Part shown: piece by piece, positions 19,390 to 29,509 of the stretch
Layout of the letters: each line of letters opens with the position of its first letter
Position numbering within the stretch: position 1 is the first letter of the stretch
DNA from: Pseudomonas sp. GM78
Lineage (GTDB): Bacteria; Pseudomonadota; Gammaproteobacteria; Pseudomonadales; Pseudomonadaceae
Direction of reading: 5' to 3'
DNA length: 64,000 bases
Assembly: GCF_000282475.1 (NCBI RefSeq)
Contig: NZ_AKJF01000097.1
Coordinates: 1 to 64,000, forward strand
Made by a program: the position numbers and the translations under genes
Notes under the pieces: model-generated
What the model saw: the letters and a program-made list of their open reading frames with translations, nothing else
Databases searched by the model: none
Told to the model about the DNA's origin: nothing

Positions 19390-20827
19390 AAAGGCTCCCG
19401 GCAGCTTGCCGTGACGGCAGGTTCTTGAACGCGGCCAAGGCGCGGGCACGGGAGGTGCTCAGGTCGACGATCGGTGGCGGATAATCTGGCACACCGAACA
19501 AACCGCCAAGTTGCGCCGGGTTATGCACAGCTTTTTTATCGAGCCCCGACAGTTGCGGGAGCCAGTGCTTGATGAACAGGCCTTCGGCGTCGAATTTTTC
19601 CGACTGGCTCAGCGGGTTGAAAATCCGGAAGTAAGGCGCCGAGTCGGTGCCGGTAGACGAGCTCCACTGCCAGCCGCCGTTGTTCGCTGCCAGGTCGCCA
19701 TCGATCAGGTGGCGCATGAAGAAGCGTTCGCCCTCGCGCCAGTCGATCAACAGGTTCTTGGTCAGGAACATCGCCACCACCATGCGCAGGCGATTGTGCA
19801 TCCAGCCGGTTTCCAGCAGTTGGCGCATGGCCGCGTCGATGATCGGCAAGCCGGTACGGCCCTGCTGCCAGGCGGCAAGTTCTTCGGGGGCGTTGCGCCA
19901 CGCCAGGGCTTCGGTTTCCGGGCGAAAGGCGCGGTGACGGGAAACCCGCGGGTAGCCCACCAGAATGTGTTTGTAGAACTCGCGCCACAACAGTTCATTG
20001 ATCCAGGTGACGGCGCCGACCTTGCCACTTTCGATCTCGCCCTGATTGCTTTGCATCGCGGCGTGCAGGCACTGGCGGGGAGAGATCACCCCGGCTGCCA
20101 GATAGGCCGAGAGTTGGCTGGTGCCGGGTTTTGCCGGGAAGTCGCGCTCGCTCTGGTAGTAGTCGATTTGCATCTCGGTAAAGCTGTCGAGGCGGCGCCG
20201 GGCTTCGTCTTCACCGGCCGGCCATAGCTCACGCAGGCTGTCAGGGGGCGGGTCGAAACCTTCGACCCGCGTCGCGATGGCGTCGCTGGCAATGTTCAGC
20301 GCAGCTTGCGCCGCCGGGGTTCGTACCAGGCCGGGCAGCGAATGATGCAGCCGTTCATGACAGACTTTGCGGAACTGACTGAAGACCTGAAAGTAACTGC
20401 CGGTTTTAGTCAGCACACTGCCGGGTTTAAACAATAGTTGATCGAGGTAGCGGCGGACCTCGATGCCTTCGGCCTCCAGAGTCTGGGCTACCGCTGCATC
20501 GCGACGGGTTTCGTGGATGCCGTATTCCTCGTTGAAATGAACCGCGTCGATCTGCAATTGCCGGCATAGCTCGAGCAACACGTTGGGGGCGTCATCCCAA
20601 CGGGGGGCATTGCGGATTAGCAGGGGAATGTTCAATTGGCCCAACGCACCACTCAGTACCTGCAGGTTGCGCAGCCAGAAGTCCACTTTGCAGGGGGCGT
20701 CGTCATGTTCGCGCCATTGCTCCGGGCTCAGCAGATACACCGCCACCGTAGGGCCGCACGCCGCCGCGGCCGAAAGGGCGGTGTTGTCGTGCACGCGCAG
20801 GTCGCTGCGCAGCCAGATCAATTGCAT
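19382..20827 (-). CDS. phrB: deoxyribodipyrimidine photo-lyase (CPD photolyase)
   Basis: 481 residues from the ATG at 20827, which gives the normal photolyase N-terminus MQLIWLRSDLR; an in-frame ATG at 20848 would add seven residues and neither has a strong ribosome site. The N-terminal MTHF-antenna domain and C-terminal FAD domain are both present: TSQLSAYLAAGVISPRQC, WINELLWREFYKH, GRTGLPIIDAAMRQLLETGWMHNR and SSTGTDSAPYFRIFNP are class I photolyase signatures. It repairs cyclobutane dimers with blue/UVA light. It follows the merR gene closely and overlaps the small ORF. Confidence 0.96.
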   Translation of the reverse strand: MQLIWLRSDLRVHDNTALSAAAACGPTVAVYLLSPEQWREHDDAPCKVDFWLRNLQVLSGALGQLNIPLLIRNAPRWDDAPNVLLELCRQLQIDAVHFNEEYGIHETRRDAAVAQTLEAEGIEVRRYLDQLLFKPGSVLTKTGSYFQVFSQFRKVCHERLHHSLPGLVRTPAAQAALNIASDAIATRVEGFDPPPDSLRELWPAGEDEARRRLDSFTEMQIDYYQSERDFPAKPGTSQLSAYLAAGVISPRQCLHAAMQSNQGEIESGKVGAVTWINELLWREFYKHILVGYPRVSRHRAFRPETEALAWRNAPEELAAWQQGRTGLPIIDAAMRQLLETGWMHNRLRMVVAMFLTKNLLIDWREGERFFMRHLIDGDLAANNGGWQWSSSTGTDSAPYFRIFNPLSQSEKFDAEGLFIKHWLPQLSGLDKKAVHNPAQLGGLFGVPDYPPPIVDLSTSRARALAAFKNLPSRQAAGSLYE

Positions 20828-20861
20828 GTGGGTGTTCGCCCGATTCATTGCACAAGTGCCT

Positions 20862-21803
20862 TTAAATGAGTCCGCATTGAACGAGTGCCTGGTGCGCGGC
20901 CAAGGGGTTTTCAGCCAGGTACAGATCAGCGATCTCTGAAGTTATTGCGGACAATTCGGTGTTGTGAATGCACACCGTTGGGCCGGCGATCATTTTTGGG
21001 CAACTGGCGCCGTTTAAAAGTTTCACCAGTTGTGAAAGGTTTATCGCTTTGCTGGAATACAGCAGTACGCCGCGTGGTTGCAGCAGGTCGACAGCCAGTG
21101 CCAGTTCACTGGCTGGCAGCGGCCAGTCAAACACTTGCACCGGGCAATCGGCGCTGCTGATCAACCAGGCCGTGAGCCACACGTGGGGTTCAAGGGGCAG
21201 GTCCGAGTGGTTGATCAACAGCAGCGGTGCGCCGTGTAACTGGCGGTTGTTATGGTAGAGGCGCGCACCAAACTTGCTTCGCAGCCAGGAGTAGAAAAAT
21301 CCCCGTTCCATCTGCGTGCCGAACTGCCCTTGCCAGCGTTGTTCCAGCTCCGCCAGCAGGGGCATAAGTAACTGCTCGCACAGGGTGCGCGGCGGGTACA
21401 GCGCCATGGCCTGGTTGATGGTGTCGTCGAGGGTGCGTTCAGTCAGCTGCGTGACGGCGGTGAACAAGGTATGGCGCAACACTTGCCAATCGTTTTCAAC
21501 AAAACCGCTGAAGGCCTGCGGCGTGTCGAGCAATTGCTTGACCTGGCTGACGGCCACGCCGCGGTTGATCCAGGTGAGGATCGCCAGGATGCGTTGGACA
21601 TGCTCGGCCGAGAACAGCCGGTGTCCCTTGGGCGTGCGCTGCGGCACGATCAGGCCATAGCGACGTTCCCAGGCTCGCAGAGTCACCGCGTTCACCCCGG
21701 TCTGCCGGGCAACTTCGCGGATCGGCAGCCAGCCTTCATCCAGGGCTTTCTTGAAGTCGGCACCAAAGTCTTCGCTGGCGCTGCTGTCGAGTAGGGGTTT
21801 CAT
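20862..21803 (-). CDS. MerR-family regulator, LitR/CarH-like (class without evident B12 site)
   Basis: 313 residues. The N-terminal winged helix holds IREVARQTGVNAVTLRAWERRYGLI..RTPKGHRLF (about 27-65), identical in style to CarH/LitR DNA-binding domains. A helical bundle and a Rossmann-like C-terminal domain follow, as in the B12-dependent photoreceptors, but I do not see the cobalamin-binding DxHxxG signature. From memory, P. putida has such class II LitR proteins (PplR), which take the light signal from a separate LOV protein. It overlaps the RudS stop by one base and precedes phrB; TGTACA boxes flank the operon promoter, so autoregulation is likely. Confidence 0.88.
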   Translation of the reverse strand: MKPLLDSSASEDFGADFKKALDEGWLPIREVARQTGVNAVTLRAWERRYGLIVPQRTPKGHRLFSAEHVQRILAILTWINRGVAVSQVKQLLDTPQAFSGFVENDWQVLRHTLFTAVTQLTERTLDDTINQAMALYPPRTLCEQLLMPLLAELEQRWQGQFGTQMERGFFYSWLRSKFGARLYHNNRQLHGAPLLLINHSDLPLEPHVWLTAWLISSADCPVQVFDWPLPASELALAVDLLQPRGVLLYSSKAINLSQLVKLLNGASCPKMIAGPTVCIHNTELSAITSEIADLYLAENPLAAHQALVQCGLI

Positions 21804-22762
21804 CAGATGGCGTTTCGCAGGCTGAGATTTTCCGGATGGGGTTGCAGGTACGCCTGCTGATCGATGTACGGGTCCGGATGTTGACGAAAGTGATGCTTGA
21901 GCAAAGTCAACGGCACCACCAGCGGCACGATGCCCTGGCGGTATTGACCAATGAGGTGTTGCACTTCCTGCTTGTCCTCAGCGCTGATGGCCTTTTTCAG
22001 ATAGCCGCTCAGGTGCTGCAACACATTGGTGTGGGTGCGGCGGGTCGCGCATTGCTTCAGGGCTGCCATCAGCAGGCTGAAGTAGCGTGGCCCAAGTTCT
22101 TTCGGATCGGTCTGGCCCATGTTGCCCAGCAAGTTGCCGAGGATTTTGTATTGCACCGGGTTATGGGCCATCAGCAGGTATTTGTAGCGCGAGTGAAACG
22201 TTGTCAGGCCGCGGCGACTCAGGCCTTCGTGCAACAACTGTTGCCAGGCGCTGTAGGCGAATACGCGGGTGAGAAAGTTTTCGCGCAGCACCGGGTCGTT
22301 GAGCCGGCCGTCTTCTTCCACCGGCAGGTCCGTTTGCTGGGCACAAAACGCCTGGGCGTAGATGCCCCGGCCACCGCCCCTCACCGGTGCGCCATTGGCG
22401 TGATAGATCTTGACCCGCTCCAGGCCGCAGGAAGGGGATTGCTGCATGAAAATGTAACCGCAGATATCTTCAAGCTCCGCCGCCATCTGCCGACCATAGC
22501 TGGCCAGCGGCCGGGTGACATTGATGTCGCGGTCGACCGTGCCGACGGCCTCGGGTGCATCCGCATCCCCCACCAGCCGGATGGGCTGGCGCGGAATGCC
22601 CAGGCCAATGGCGACTTCGGGGCAGATCGGGACGAACTCGAAGTAGTCGCTGAGAACCTGACTGCACAGTCGCGATGCCTTGTGCCCGCCGTTGTAGCGC
22701 ACGTCAAAACCCATCAGGCAGGCGCTGATGGCGATTTTCGGCTTGGCGGGGGGCAGGGACAT
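21803..22762 (-). CDS. rudS: DUF523-DUF1722 protein, tRNA 4-thiouridine desulfidase (RudS-like)
   Basis: 319 residues. Residues 1-150 are DUF523, the thiouracil-desulfurase (TudS) domain, with the three iron-sulphur cysteines visible: SACLMG (Cys15), PICPEV (Cys47) and SPSCGLE (Cys112). Residues 160-319 are DUF1722 (YbgA-like; FHSRYKYLLMAHN). From memory, the P. putida fusion of these domains is RudS, which removes sulphur from 4-thiouridine in tRNA and is raised by UVA; 4-thiouridine is the near-UV chromophore of tRNA. It is the first gene of the photolyase operon, behind a TGTACA-box promoter. Confidence 0.88.
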   Translation of the reverse strand: MSLPPAKPKIAISACLMGFDVRYNGGHKASRLCSQVLSDYFEFVPICPEVAIGLGIPRQPIRLVGDADAPEAVGTVDRDINVTRPLASYGRQMAAELEDICGYIFMQQSPSCGLERVKIYHANGAPVRGGGRGIYAQAFCAQQTDLPVEEDGRLNDPVLRENFLTRVFAYSAWQQLLHEGLSRRGLTTFHSRYKYLLMAHNPVQYKILGNLLGNMGQTDPKELGPRYFSLLMAALKQCATRRTHTNVLQHLSGYLKKAISAEDKQEVQHLIGQYRQGIVPLVVPLTLLKHHFRQHPDPYIDQQAYLQPHPENLSLRNAI

Positions 22763-22860
22763 CGAGCACCTCGGAATCTATACCTGTACAGAGCTGAAAG
22801 TCTGTACAACATAGGCTCATCATAGATTCAAAGATGTACAAGTCAAATTAGTTGTATAAG
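22763..22860 (-). promoter_or_regulatory. rudS-merR-phrB promoter with four LitR-type TGTACA boxes
   Basis: On the minus strand a -35 TTGACT (22841-22846) and -10 TATGAT (22819-22824) are 16 bases apart. TGTACA occurs at 22785-22790, 22803-22808 and 22835-22840, and TGTATA at 22853-22858. The members of each pair start 18 bases apart. TGTACA is the known operator core of CarH/LitR regulators. One box lies between -35 and -10, so bound repressor would block polymerase. Confidence 0.75.
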
Positions 22861-22975
22861 TTTTTAGCAAAGAGGGTGACTGGCTTGAGCGATGTTGCCA
22901 GCGATCCAGGTGCAGCGGAGTTCAGCTGCACCGCATTTTTCGTTCATCGCTGGCAAGACGTGTCGGGTGTTGCAG

Positions 22976-24037
<1,062 letters not shown>

Positions 24038-24160
24038 TCAGCGTTCTCGTTCTGACAGCTTGGCCTATTGTTAATCACAGGGTCTGCCCGATACCAAAAG
24101 ATCCCTTGCTTATAAAAATAGACTAGTGATCAGGGTAAAACGCCACGCGAGGAAGTAGTC

Positions 24161-25063
24161 ATGCACATATTGCTGACCGGCGGTACTGGTTTGATAGGAC
24201 GTCAGCTCTGCCGGCACTGGTTGAGTCAAGGGCATCGCCTCACAGTCTGGAGCCGGACGCCTGCAAAAGTCACCAAAATCTGCGGTGCCCAGGTGCGTGG
24301 CATCGCCCGGCTTGAAGAGGTCGGGCAAGACCCGGTGGACGCCATCGTCAATCTGGCCGGTGCGCCGATTGCTGATCGCCCATGGACCCACAAGCGCAAA
24401 GCCCTGCTGTGGAGCAGCCGAATCACCCTGACGGAAACCCTGCTGGCCTGGCTCGAAAGCCGTGAACAGAAACCGCAGGTACTGATTTCAGGGTCCGCGG
24501 TCGGTTGGTACGGCGATGGTGGCGAGCGTGAACTGACCGAGGATTCGCCACCGGTCATCGATGATTTCGCCAGTCAGTTATGCATCGCCTGGGAGGAAAC
24601 TGCCCAGCGCGCCGAAGGGATGGGCATTCGCGTGATCTTCATCCGCACCGGGCTGGTGTTGTCGGCAGAGGGCGGCTTTTTGTCGCGCCTGTTGCTGCCA
24701 TTCAAACTGGGGCTGGGCGGGCCTATCGGCAGTGGCCGGCAGTGGATGTCGTGGATTCATATCAACGATCAAATCGCCCTGATTGATTTTCTTCTGCATC
24801 GGCAAAGCGCCACTGGTCCTTATAATGCCTGCGCGCCCAAACCGGTGCGCAACCGCGAGTTCGCCAAGACGTTGGGCAGCGTGCTGCACCGCCCGACGTT
24901 CATGCCCATGCCGGCCCTGGCGTTGAAGGTATGCCTGGGCGAGTTGTCATTGCTGTTGCTGGGTGGCCAGAAGGCCGTACCGGCTCGCTTGCTGGAAGCG
25001 GGTTTCACTTTCCAGTTCACTGATTTGCGCGCGGCCCTGGACGACCTTTCCAGCCGCCTTTGA
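24161..25063 (+). CDS. TIGR01777-family NAD-dependent epimerase/dehydratase-like protein
   Basis: 300 residues, homologous to E. coli YfcH. The N-terminal [10 protein letters not shown] is the extended-SDR nucleotide loop, VNLAGAPI and SGSAVGWYG are family markers, and the DUF1731 tail follows from about residue 245. The substrate is not established. It lies divergent from renalase and 13 bases before hemH, so it is probably cotranscribed with hemH. Confidence 0.9.
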   Translation: MHILLTGGTGLIGRQLCRHWLSQGHRLTVWSRTPAKVTKICGAQVRGIARLEEVGQDPVDAIVNLAGAPIADRPWTHKRKALLWSSRITLTETLLAWLESREQKPQVLISGSAVGWYGDGGERELTEDSPPVIDDFASQLCIAWEETAQRAEGMGIRVIFIRTGLVLSAEGGFLSRLLLPFKLGLGGPIGSGRQWMSWIHINDQIALIDFLLHRQSATGPYNACAPKPVRNREFAKTLGSVLHRPTFMPMPALALKVCLGELSLLLLGGQKAVPARLLEAGFTFQFTDLRAALDDLSSRL

Positions 25064-25076
25064 AATAGGACGTTGC

Positions 25077-26099
25077 ATGACCGATCACGCGTTGCTTCTG
25101 GTCAACCTGGGCTCTCCGGCCTCCACCTCGGTGGCGGATGTGCGCAGTTACCTCAACCAGTTCCTGATGGACCCTTATGTGATCGACCTGCCATGGCCGC
25201 TGCGGCGCTTGCTGGTGTCGCTGATCCTGATCAAGCGCCCCGAGCAGTCGGCGCATGCCTACGCGTCGATCTGGTGGGACGAGGGATCGCCACTGGTGGT
25301 GCTCAGCCGTCGCCTGCAACAGGCCATGACTGCGCAGTGGCATCACGGCCCGGTGGAACTGGCGATGCGTTACGGTGAGCCGTCGATCGAATCGGCACTG
25401 GTGCGCCTGGTAGCCCAAGGGCACAAGCGGATCACCCTGGCACCGCTTTATCCACAGTTCGCCGACAGCACCACCACTACTGTGATCGAAGAAGCCAAGC
25501 GCGTACTGCGTGAGAAAAACCTCGACGTGCAACTGTCGGTGCTCCAGCCGTTCTACGATCAACCGGAATACCTCGATGCGCTGGTAGCCACGACCCGGCC
25601 TTACCTGGAGCAGGATTACGATCACCTGCTGTTGAGCTTCCACGGTTTGCCGGAGCGGCACCTGACGAAGCTCAACCCGGGGCACAGCTTCGAAGGCGGG
25701 GGCGATTGCTGCGCCGGTGCACCGCCGCAAGTGGTTGCGACCTGTTATCGCGGTCAATGCCTGCGCACCGCCGCAGCGTTCGCCAAGCGCATGGGATTGC
25801 CGGACGGCAAGTGGTCGGTGTCATTCCAGTCGCGCCTGGGGCGAGCCAAGTGGATCGAGCCCTACACCGAGGCCCGCCTGGATGAGCTCGGCAAAAGCGG
25901 CGTGAAGAAAGTGCTGGTGATGTGCCCGGCCTTTGTGGCCGATTGCATCGAGACGCTGGAAGAAATCGGCGATCGCGGGCTGGAGCAATTCCGCGAAGCG
26001 GGAGGGGAGGAGTTGGTGCTGGTGCCGTGCCTCAACGATGACCCGCAGTGGGCGAAGGCGTTGAGTGCGTTGTGCGAAAGGGCGCCGTTGGTGTTGTAA
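25077..26099 (+). CDS. hemH: ferrochelatase
   Basis: 340 residues. It inserts iron into protoporphyrin IX, the last step of haem synthesis. LLVNLGSP at the start, the catalytic His in [25 protein letters not shown] and the [15 protein letters not shown] block are typical. Start chosen at 25077 because the longer frame runs inside the upstream gene. Its position beside phrB and renalase is conserved in Pseudomonas; haem precursors are photosensitisers, which may explain the proximity to light-response genes (inference). Confidence 0.97.
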   Translation: MTDHALLLVNLGSPASTSVADVRSYLNQFLMDPYVIDLPWPLRRLLVSLILIKRPEQSAHAYASIWWDEGSPLVVLSRRLQQAMTAQWHHGPVELAMRYGEPSIESALVRLVAQGHKRITLAPLYPQFADSTTTTVIEEAKRVLREKNLDVQLSVLQPFYDQPEYLDALVATTRPYLEQDYDHLLLSFHGLPERHLTKLNPGHSFEGGGDCCAGAPPQVVATCYRGQCLRTAAAFAKRMGLPDGKWSVSFQSRLGRAKWIEPYTEARLDELGKSGVKKVLVMCPAFVADCIETLEEIGDRGLEQFREAGGEELVLVPCLNDDPQWAKALSALCERAPLVL

Positions 26100-26120
26100 G
26101 CCAAAAAGCTTCGCGGGCAA

Positions 26121-26144
26121 GCCTCGCTCCTACAGGAGCGAGGC
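26121..26144. terminator. hairpin between hemH and uraA
   Basis: GCCTCGCTCC-TACA-GGAGCGAGGC, a ten-pair perfect stem in the 60-base gap between two converging genes. The arm is a truncated REP core; it may terminate both transcripts though it lacks a clear T-run. Confidence 0.6.
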
Positions 26145-26159
26145 GTCCTTGAGGCGGCC

Positions 26160-27434
26160 TTAGATCAACGGATCTTGCGCCTTCTTGTGCTTCCAGCTGT
26201 CATTGCCAGGCAGGATCAGGTTCAGCGCAATCGCCACCACCGCGCACAGCGCGATGCCTTTGAGGCCGAAGTCGTCCGGGCCGGTGCCAGTACCGACCAG
26301 CACGCCGCCAATACCGAACACCAGGGTCACCGAGACGATCACCAGGTTGCGCGCTTCGCCCAGGTCAATCTTGTGGCGAATCAGCGTGTTCATCCCCACG
26401 GCAGCAATCGAACCGAACAACAGGCAAAGAATCCCGCCCATCACCGGGACCGGAATACTTTGCAGCAACGCACCGAATTTGCCGATGAACGCCAGGCTGA
26501 TGGCGAAGATCGCCGCCCAGGTCATGATTTTCGGGTTGTAGTTCTTGGTCAGCATCACCGCACCAGTGACTTCTGCGTACGTGGTGTTCGGTGGACCGCC
26601 AAACAGGCCGGCGGCGGTGGTTGCGATGCCATCACCCAGCAGGGTGCGATGCAGGCCAGGCTTCTTCAGGTAATCGCGACCGGTCACGCTACCCACGGCG
26701 ATCACGCCGCCGATGTGCTCGATCGCTGGCGCCAAGGCCACCGGAACGATGAACAGGATCGCCTGCCAGTTGAATTCCGGCGCGGTGAAGTGGGGAATGG
26801 CGAACCAGGGCGCAGCGGCAATTTTCGCGGTATCGACCACGCCAAAGTAGAACGACATGGCAAACCCCACCAGCACGCCGGAAATGATCGGCACCAGGCG
26901 GAAAATACCTTTGCCGAACACTGCGACGATCAGGGTGGTCAGCAACGCCGGCATCGAGATCAGCATTGCCGTCTGGTAATGGATCAGCTCGCTACCGTCA
27001 CCGGCCTTGCCCATCGCCATGTTGGCGGCGATCGGGGCCATGGCCAGGCCGATGGAGATGATCACCGGGCCAATCACCACCGGTGGCAGCAGGCGGTCGA
27101 TGAAGCCGGTGCCTTTGATTTTCACTGCCAGGCCGAGGAACGTATAGACAAAACCGGCCGCCATCACGCCACCCATGGTCGCGGCGAGGCCGAACTGGCC
27201 CTTGGCGAGAATGATCGGGGTGATGAACGCGAAGCTCGACGCCAGGAACACCGGCACCTGGCGCCCGGTGACGACCTGGAACAGAATCGTCCCCAGGCCT
27301 GCGGTAAACAATGCCACGTTCGGGTCGAGACCCGTGATCAGCGGCATCAGCACCAGGGCGCCGAAGGCCACGAACAGCATCTGGGCGCCAGACAGCACCG
27401 TGCGCCAGAGCGGATCGTTGAACTCTTGCTGCAT
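26160..27434 (-). CDS. uraA: uracil permease (NCS2 / UraA)
   Basis: 424 residues with about fourteen hydrophobic helices. The NCS2 signature is seen in GLFGGPPNTTYAEVTGAV and APAIEHIGGVIAVG. It imports uracil with protons. It starts at the ATG at 27434, three bases downstream of the upp stop, so the pair salvage uracil together: UraA brings it in and Upp captures it as UMP. A much longer reading frame upstream is an artefact in the upp region. Confidence 0.95.
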   Translation of the reverse strand: MQQEFNDPLWRTVLSGAQMLFVAFGALVLMPLITGLDPNVALFTAGLGTILFQVVTGRQVPVFLASSFAFITPIILAKGQFGLAATMGGVMAAGFVYTFLGLAVKIKGTGFIDRLLPPVVIGPVIISIGLAMAPIAANMAMGKAGDGSELIHYQTAMLISMPALLTTLIVAVFGKGIFRLVPIISGVLVGFAMSFYFGVVDTAKIAAAPWFAIPHFTAPEFNWQAILFIVPVALAPAIEHIGGVIAVGSVTGRDYLKKPGLHRTLLGDGIATTAAGLFGGPPNTTYAEVTGAVMLTKNYNPKIMTWAAIFAISLAFIGKFGALLQSIPVPVMGGILCLLFGSIAAVGMNTLIRHKIDLGEARNLVIVSVTLVFGIGGVLVGTGTGPDDFGLKGIALCAVVAIALNLILPGNDSWKHKKAQDPLI

Positions 27435-27436
27435 GC

Positions 27437-28075
27437 TCACGCGTCCTTCTGCTTGGTGCCGAAGATCTTGTCGCCAGCATCGCCCAGGCCCGGGATGATG
27501 TAACCGTGTTCGTTGAGCTTCTGGTCGATGGAAGCGGTGTAGATGATCACGTCGGGGTGAGCTTTCTCGACCACGGCGATACCTTCTGGTGCAGCGACCA
27601 GCACCATGGCGCGGATGTCCTTGCAACCGGCTTTTTTCAGCAGGTCGATGGTGGCAACCATCGAGCCGCCGGTGGCGAGCATCGGGTCGATGATCATTGC
27701 CAGGCGTTCGTCGATTTCCGGCACCAGCTTCTCGAGGTAGGTGTGGGCTTCGAGGGTTTCCTCGTTGCGGGCCACGCCCACGGCGCTGACTTTGGCGCCC
27801 GGGATCAGGCTCAGCACGCCTTCGAGCATGCCGATACCGGCGCGCAGGATCGGCACCACGGTAATCTTCTTGCCGGCGATCTTCTCCACCGACACGGTGC
27901 CGCACCAACCTTCGATATCGTAGGTTTCCAGCGGCAGGTCTTTGGTGGCTTCGTAGGTCAGCAGGGCACCGACTTCCTGAGCGAGCTCACGGAAATTCTT
28001 CGTGCTGATGTCTGCGCGGCGCATTAGGCCAAGTTTGTGGCGGATCAGCGGGTGGCGGATCTCGAGGATGGGCAT
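27437..28075 (-). CDS. upp: uracil phosphoribosyltransferase
   Basis: 212 residues. It makes UMP from uracil and PRPP. The PRPP loop is [10 protein letters not shown] and the uracil site is [17 protein letters not shown] at the C-terminus, both complete. The ATG at 28075 begins [10 protein letters not shown], the family N-terminus; the longer start at 28099 adds eight unrelated residues. It is operonic with uraA. Confidence 0.97.
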   Translation of the reverse strand: MPILEIRHPLIRHKLGLMRRADISTKNFRELAQEVGALLTYEATKDLPLETYDIEGWCGTVSVEKIAGKKITVVPILRAGIGMLEGVLSLIPGAKVSAVGVARNEETLEAHTYLEKLVPEIDERLAMIIDPMLATGGSMVATIDLLKKAGCKDIRAMVLVAAPEGIAVVEKAHPDVIIYTASIDQKLNEHGYIIPGLGDAGDKIFGTKQKDA

Positions 28076-28237
28076 GGGAAAGGCTCCGGCGGCGGGCAAA
28101 AAAACCGGCCTAGATTAATCTATCCGAGGTTGATGTCCTATAGACATAGAGTACGTTAGTCCACAATCGCTTGATCTGGCCTCGCCAGATGCGTACCTTT
28201 GCCGGCTTTTCCGAAACCGCCATCCCTGGAGAGCGCC

Positions 28238-28795
28238 ATGTCCGCTGATCTCGAGCATATCCGTCAAATCATGCGAGAGGCTGACTGCCTGTACACCGAA
28301 GCTGAAGTCGAGGCAGCCATTGCCCGCGTCGGTGCACACATCAACGATGAACTGGCGGACAGCAATCCGGTGGTGTTCTGTGTGATGAACGGCGGGCTGA
28401 TTTTCGCCGGCAAGCTGCTCACGCACCTGCAATTCCCGCTGGAAGCGTCCTACCTGCACGCCACCCGCTACCGCAACGAAACCAGCGGCGGCGAGCTGTT
28501 CTGGAAAGCCAAGCCGGAAGTGTCGTTCATCGATCGTGATGTACTGATCATCGACGACATCCTCGATGAAGGTCACACCCTGGGCGCGATCATCGACTTC
28601 TGCAAGCACGCCGGCGCGCGCAAAGTGCACACCGCCGTGCTGATCGACAAGGACCACGACCGCAAGGCTCGCCCGGACCTGAAGGCCGATTTCGTCGGTT
28701 TGCCGTGCATCGACCGATACATCTTCGGTTATGGCATGGACTACAAAGGCTACTGGCGCAACGCCAACGGGATTTTTGCCGTTAAAGGCATGTAA
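28238..28795 (+). CDS. hpt: hypoxanthine-guanine phosphoribosyltransferase
   Basis: 185 residues. VVFCVMNGGLIFAGKL and the PRPP loop VLIIDDILDEGHTLG are visible, as is the base-binding C-terminal part (DFVGLPCIDRYIFGYGMDY). It salvages purine bases to IMP/GMP. The start at 28238 is preceded by GGAGAG; the longer frame has no site. It is divergent from upp, so purine and pyrimidine salvage genes sit back to back. Confidence 0.93.
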   Translation: MSADLEHIRQIMREADCLYTEAEVEAAIARVGAHINDELADSNPVVFCVMNGGLIFAGKLLTHLQFPLEASYLHATRYRNETSGGELFWKAKPEVSFIDRDVLIIDDILDEGHTLGAIIDFCKHAGARKVHTAVLIDKDHDRKARPDLKADFVGLPCIDRYIFGYGMDYKGYWRNANGIFAVKGM

Positions 28796-28810
28796 TCCCG
28801 TAGCGCCCTC

Positions 28811-28912
28811 AAAAGATCGCAGCCTGCGGCAGCTCCTACAGGATTGAGTTCACCCGAAGATTATCGGGTGTATCCGGTTCTCTGTAGGAGCTGCCGAAGG
28901 CTGCGATCTTTT
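28811..28912. repeat. REP inverted pair after hpt
   Basis: Left arm 28811-28840 (AAAAGATCGCAGCCTGCGGC...) and right arm 28883-28912 are near-perfect inverted copies that share GTAGGAGCTGCC. A small hairpin CACCCGA/TCGGGTG lies between (28851-28870). The same arm occurs at 33143-33257. Confidence 0.85.
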
Positions 28913-28960
28913 GCTTTTAAACCCATGCTAGAGTGCACGGCCCCGATTCCGGAGCCTGTC

Positions 28961-29446
28961 ATGAGCCGTTCGATCCGCTGCTATGCCGCCCTGTTGCTGA
29001 CCCTCAGCTTGCCCCTGGCGGCCGCCCCGGCCCCCATGCACGGGCAGTTCCTGCCCCCGGATGACCTGAACCTGCGTGACGCAGAACCGGAGCAGCAACA
29101 ATTGCTGCAAGTCACTGAGTATTCGGTGGTGGTCGGCAGTCAGCGCCAGTCCAGCCAGCAGCCGATCCCCGTCACTTCGCCGCTGATGATTCGCCTCAAG
29201 GGAAAGTCCTTGAACAAGGGCGCGACCATCAGTCAGGTGCTGGTCAATTTCGATGGCGAAAGCAAAAGCCTGAAAAAGCCGCTCTACGACGACAAGAGCA
29301 AGACGTTGACGCTTTATTACCCGCTGGCTCAATACCGGGTAGTCATCGACTTGTTGCGTAACGATACGGTGTATTGCCAGTTTCTCAGCTACGCCAACGG
29401 CCACATCTGGGCCGATCTGCACACCGGGGCTGTTCGTCCGCGTTGA
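28961..29446 (+). CDS. exported protein of unknown function
   Basis: 161 residues beginning MSRSIRCYAALLLTLSLPLAAA, a clear Sec signal peptide, followed by a proline-rich junction and a small beta-rich domain. GGAG lies six bases before the ATG at 28961. I do not recognise a domain. It lies between hpt and the PA4642-like gene, a place also filled by a hypothetical in P. aeruginosa. A periplasmic role is inferred only from the signal. Confidence 0.75.
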   Translation: MSRSIRCYAALLLTLSLPLAAAPAPMHGQFLPPDDLNLRDAEPEQQQLLQVTEYSVVVGSQRQSSQQPIPVTSPLMIRLKGKSLNKGATISQVLVNFDGESKSLKKPLYDDKSKTLTLYYPLAQYRVVIDLLRNDTVYCQFLSYANGHIWADLHTGAVRPR

Positions 29447-29509
29447 GCCCGGCGCCCGCGCAGGGGTAAACTGCCCGCCCCGTGAAATGTCTGCGAGCTG
29501 GAGTCGGCA

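Noticed and set aside
22878-22905. Possible sigma-54 promoter (TGGC...TTGC) between renalase and rudS
   Set aside because: Spacing between GG and GC is 13, not the required 10, and it is inside a convergent-tail region.
26160-27908. 582-codon extended reading of uraA
   Set aside because: The first about 155 codons are an out-of-frame reading of upp; true permease starts at 27434.
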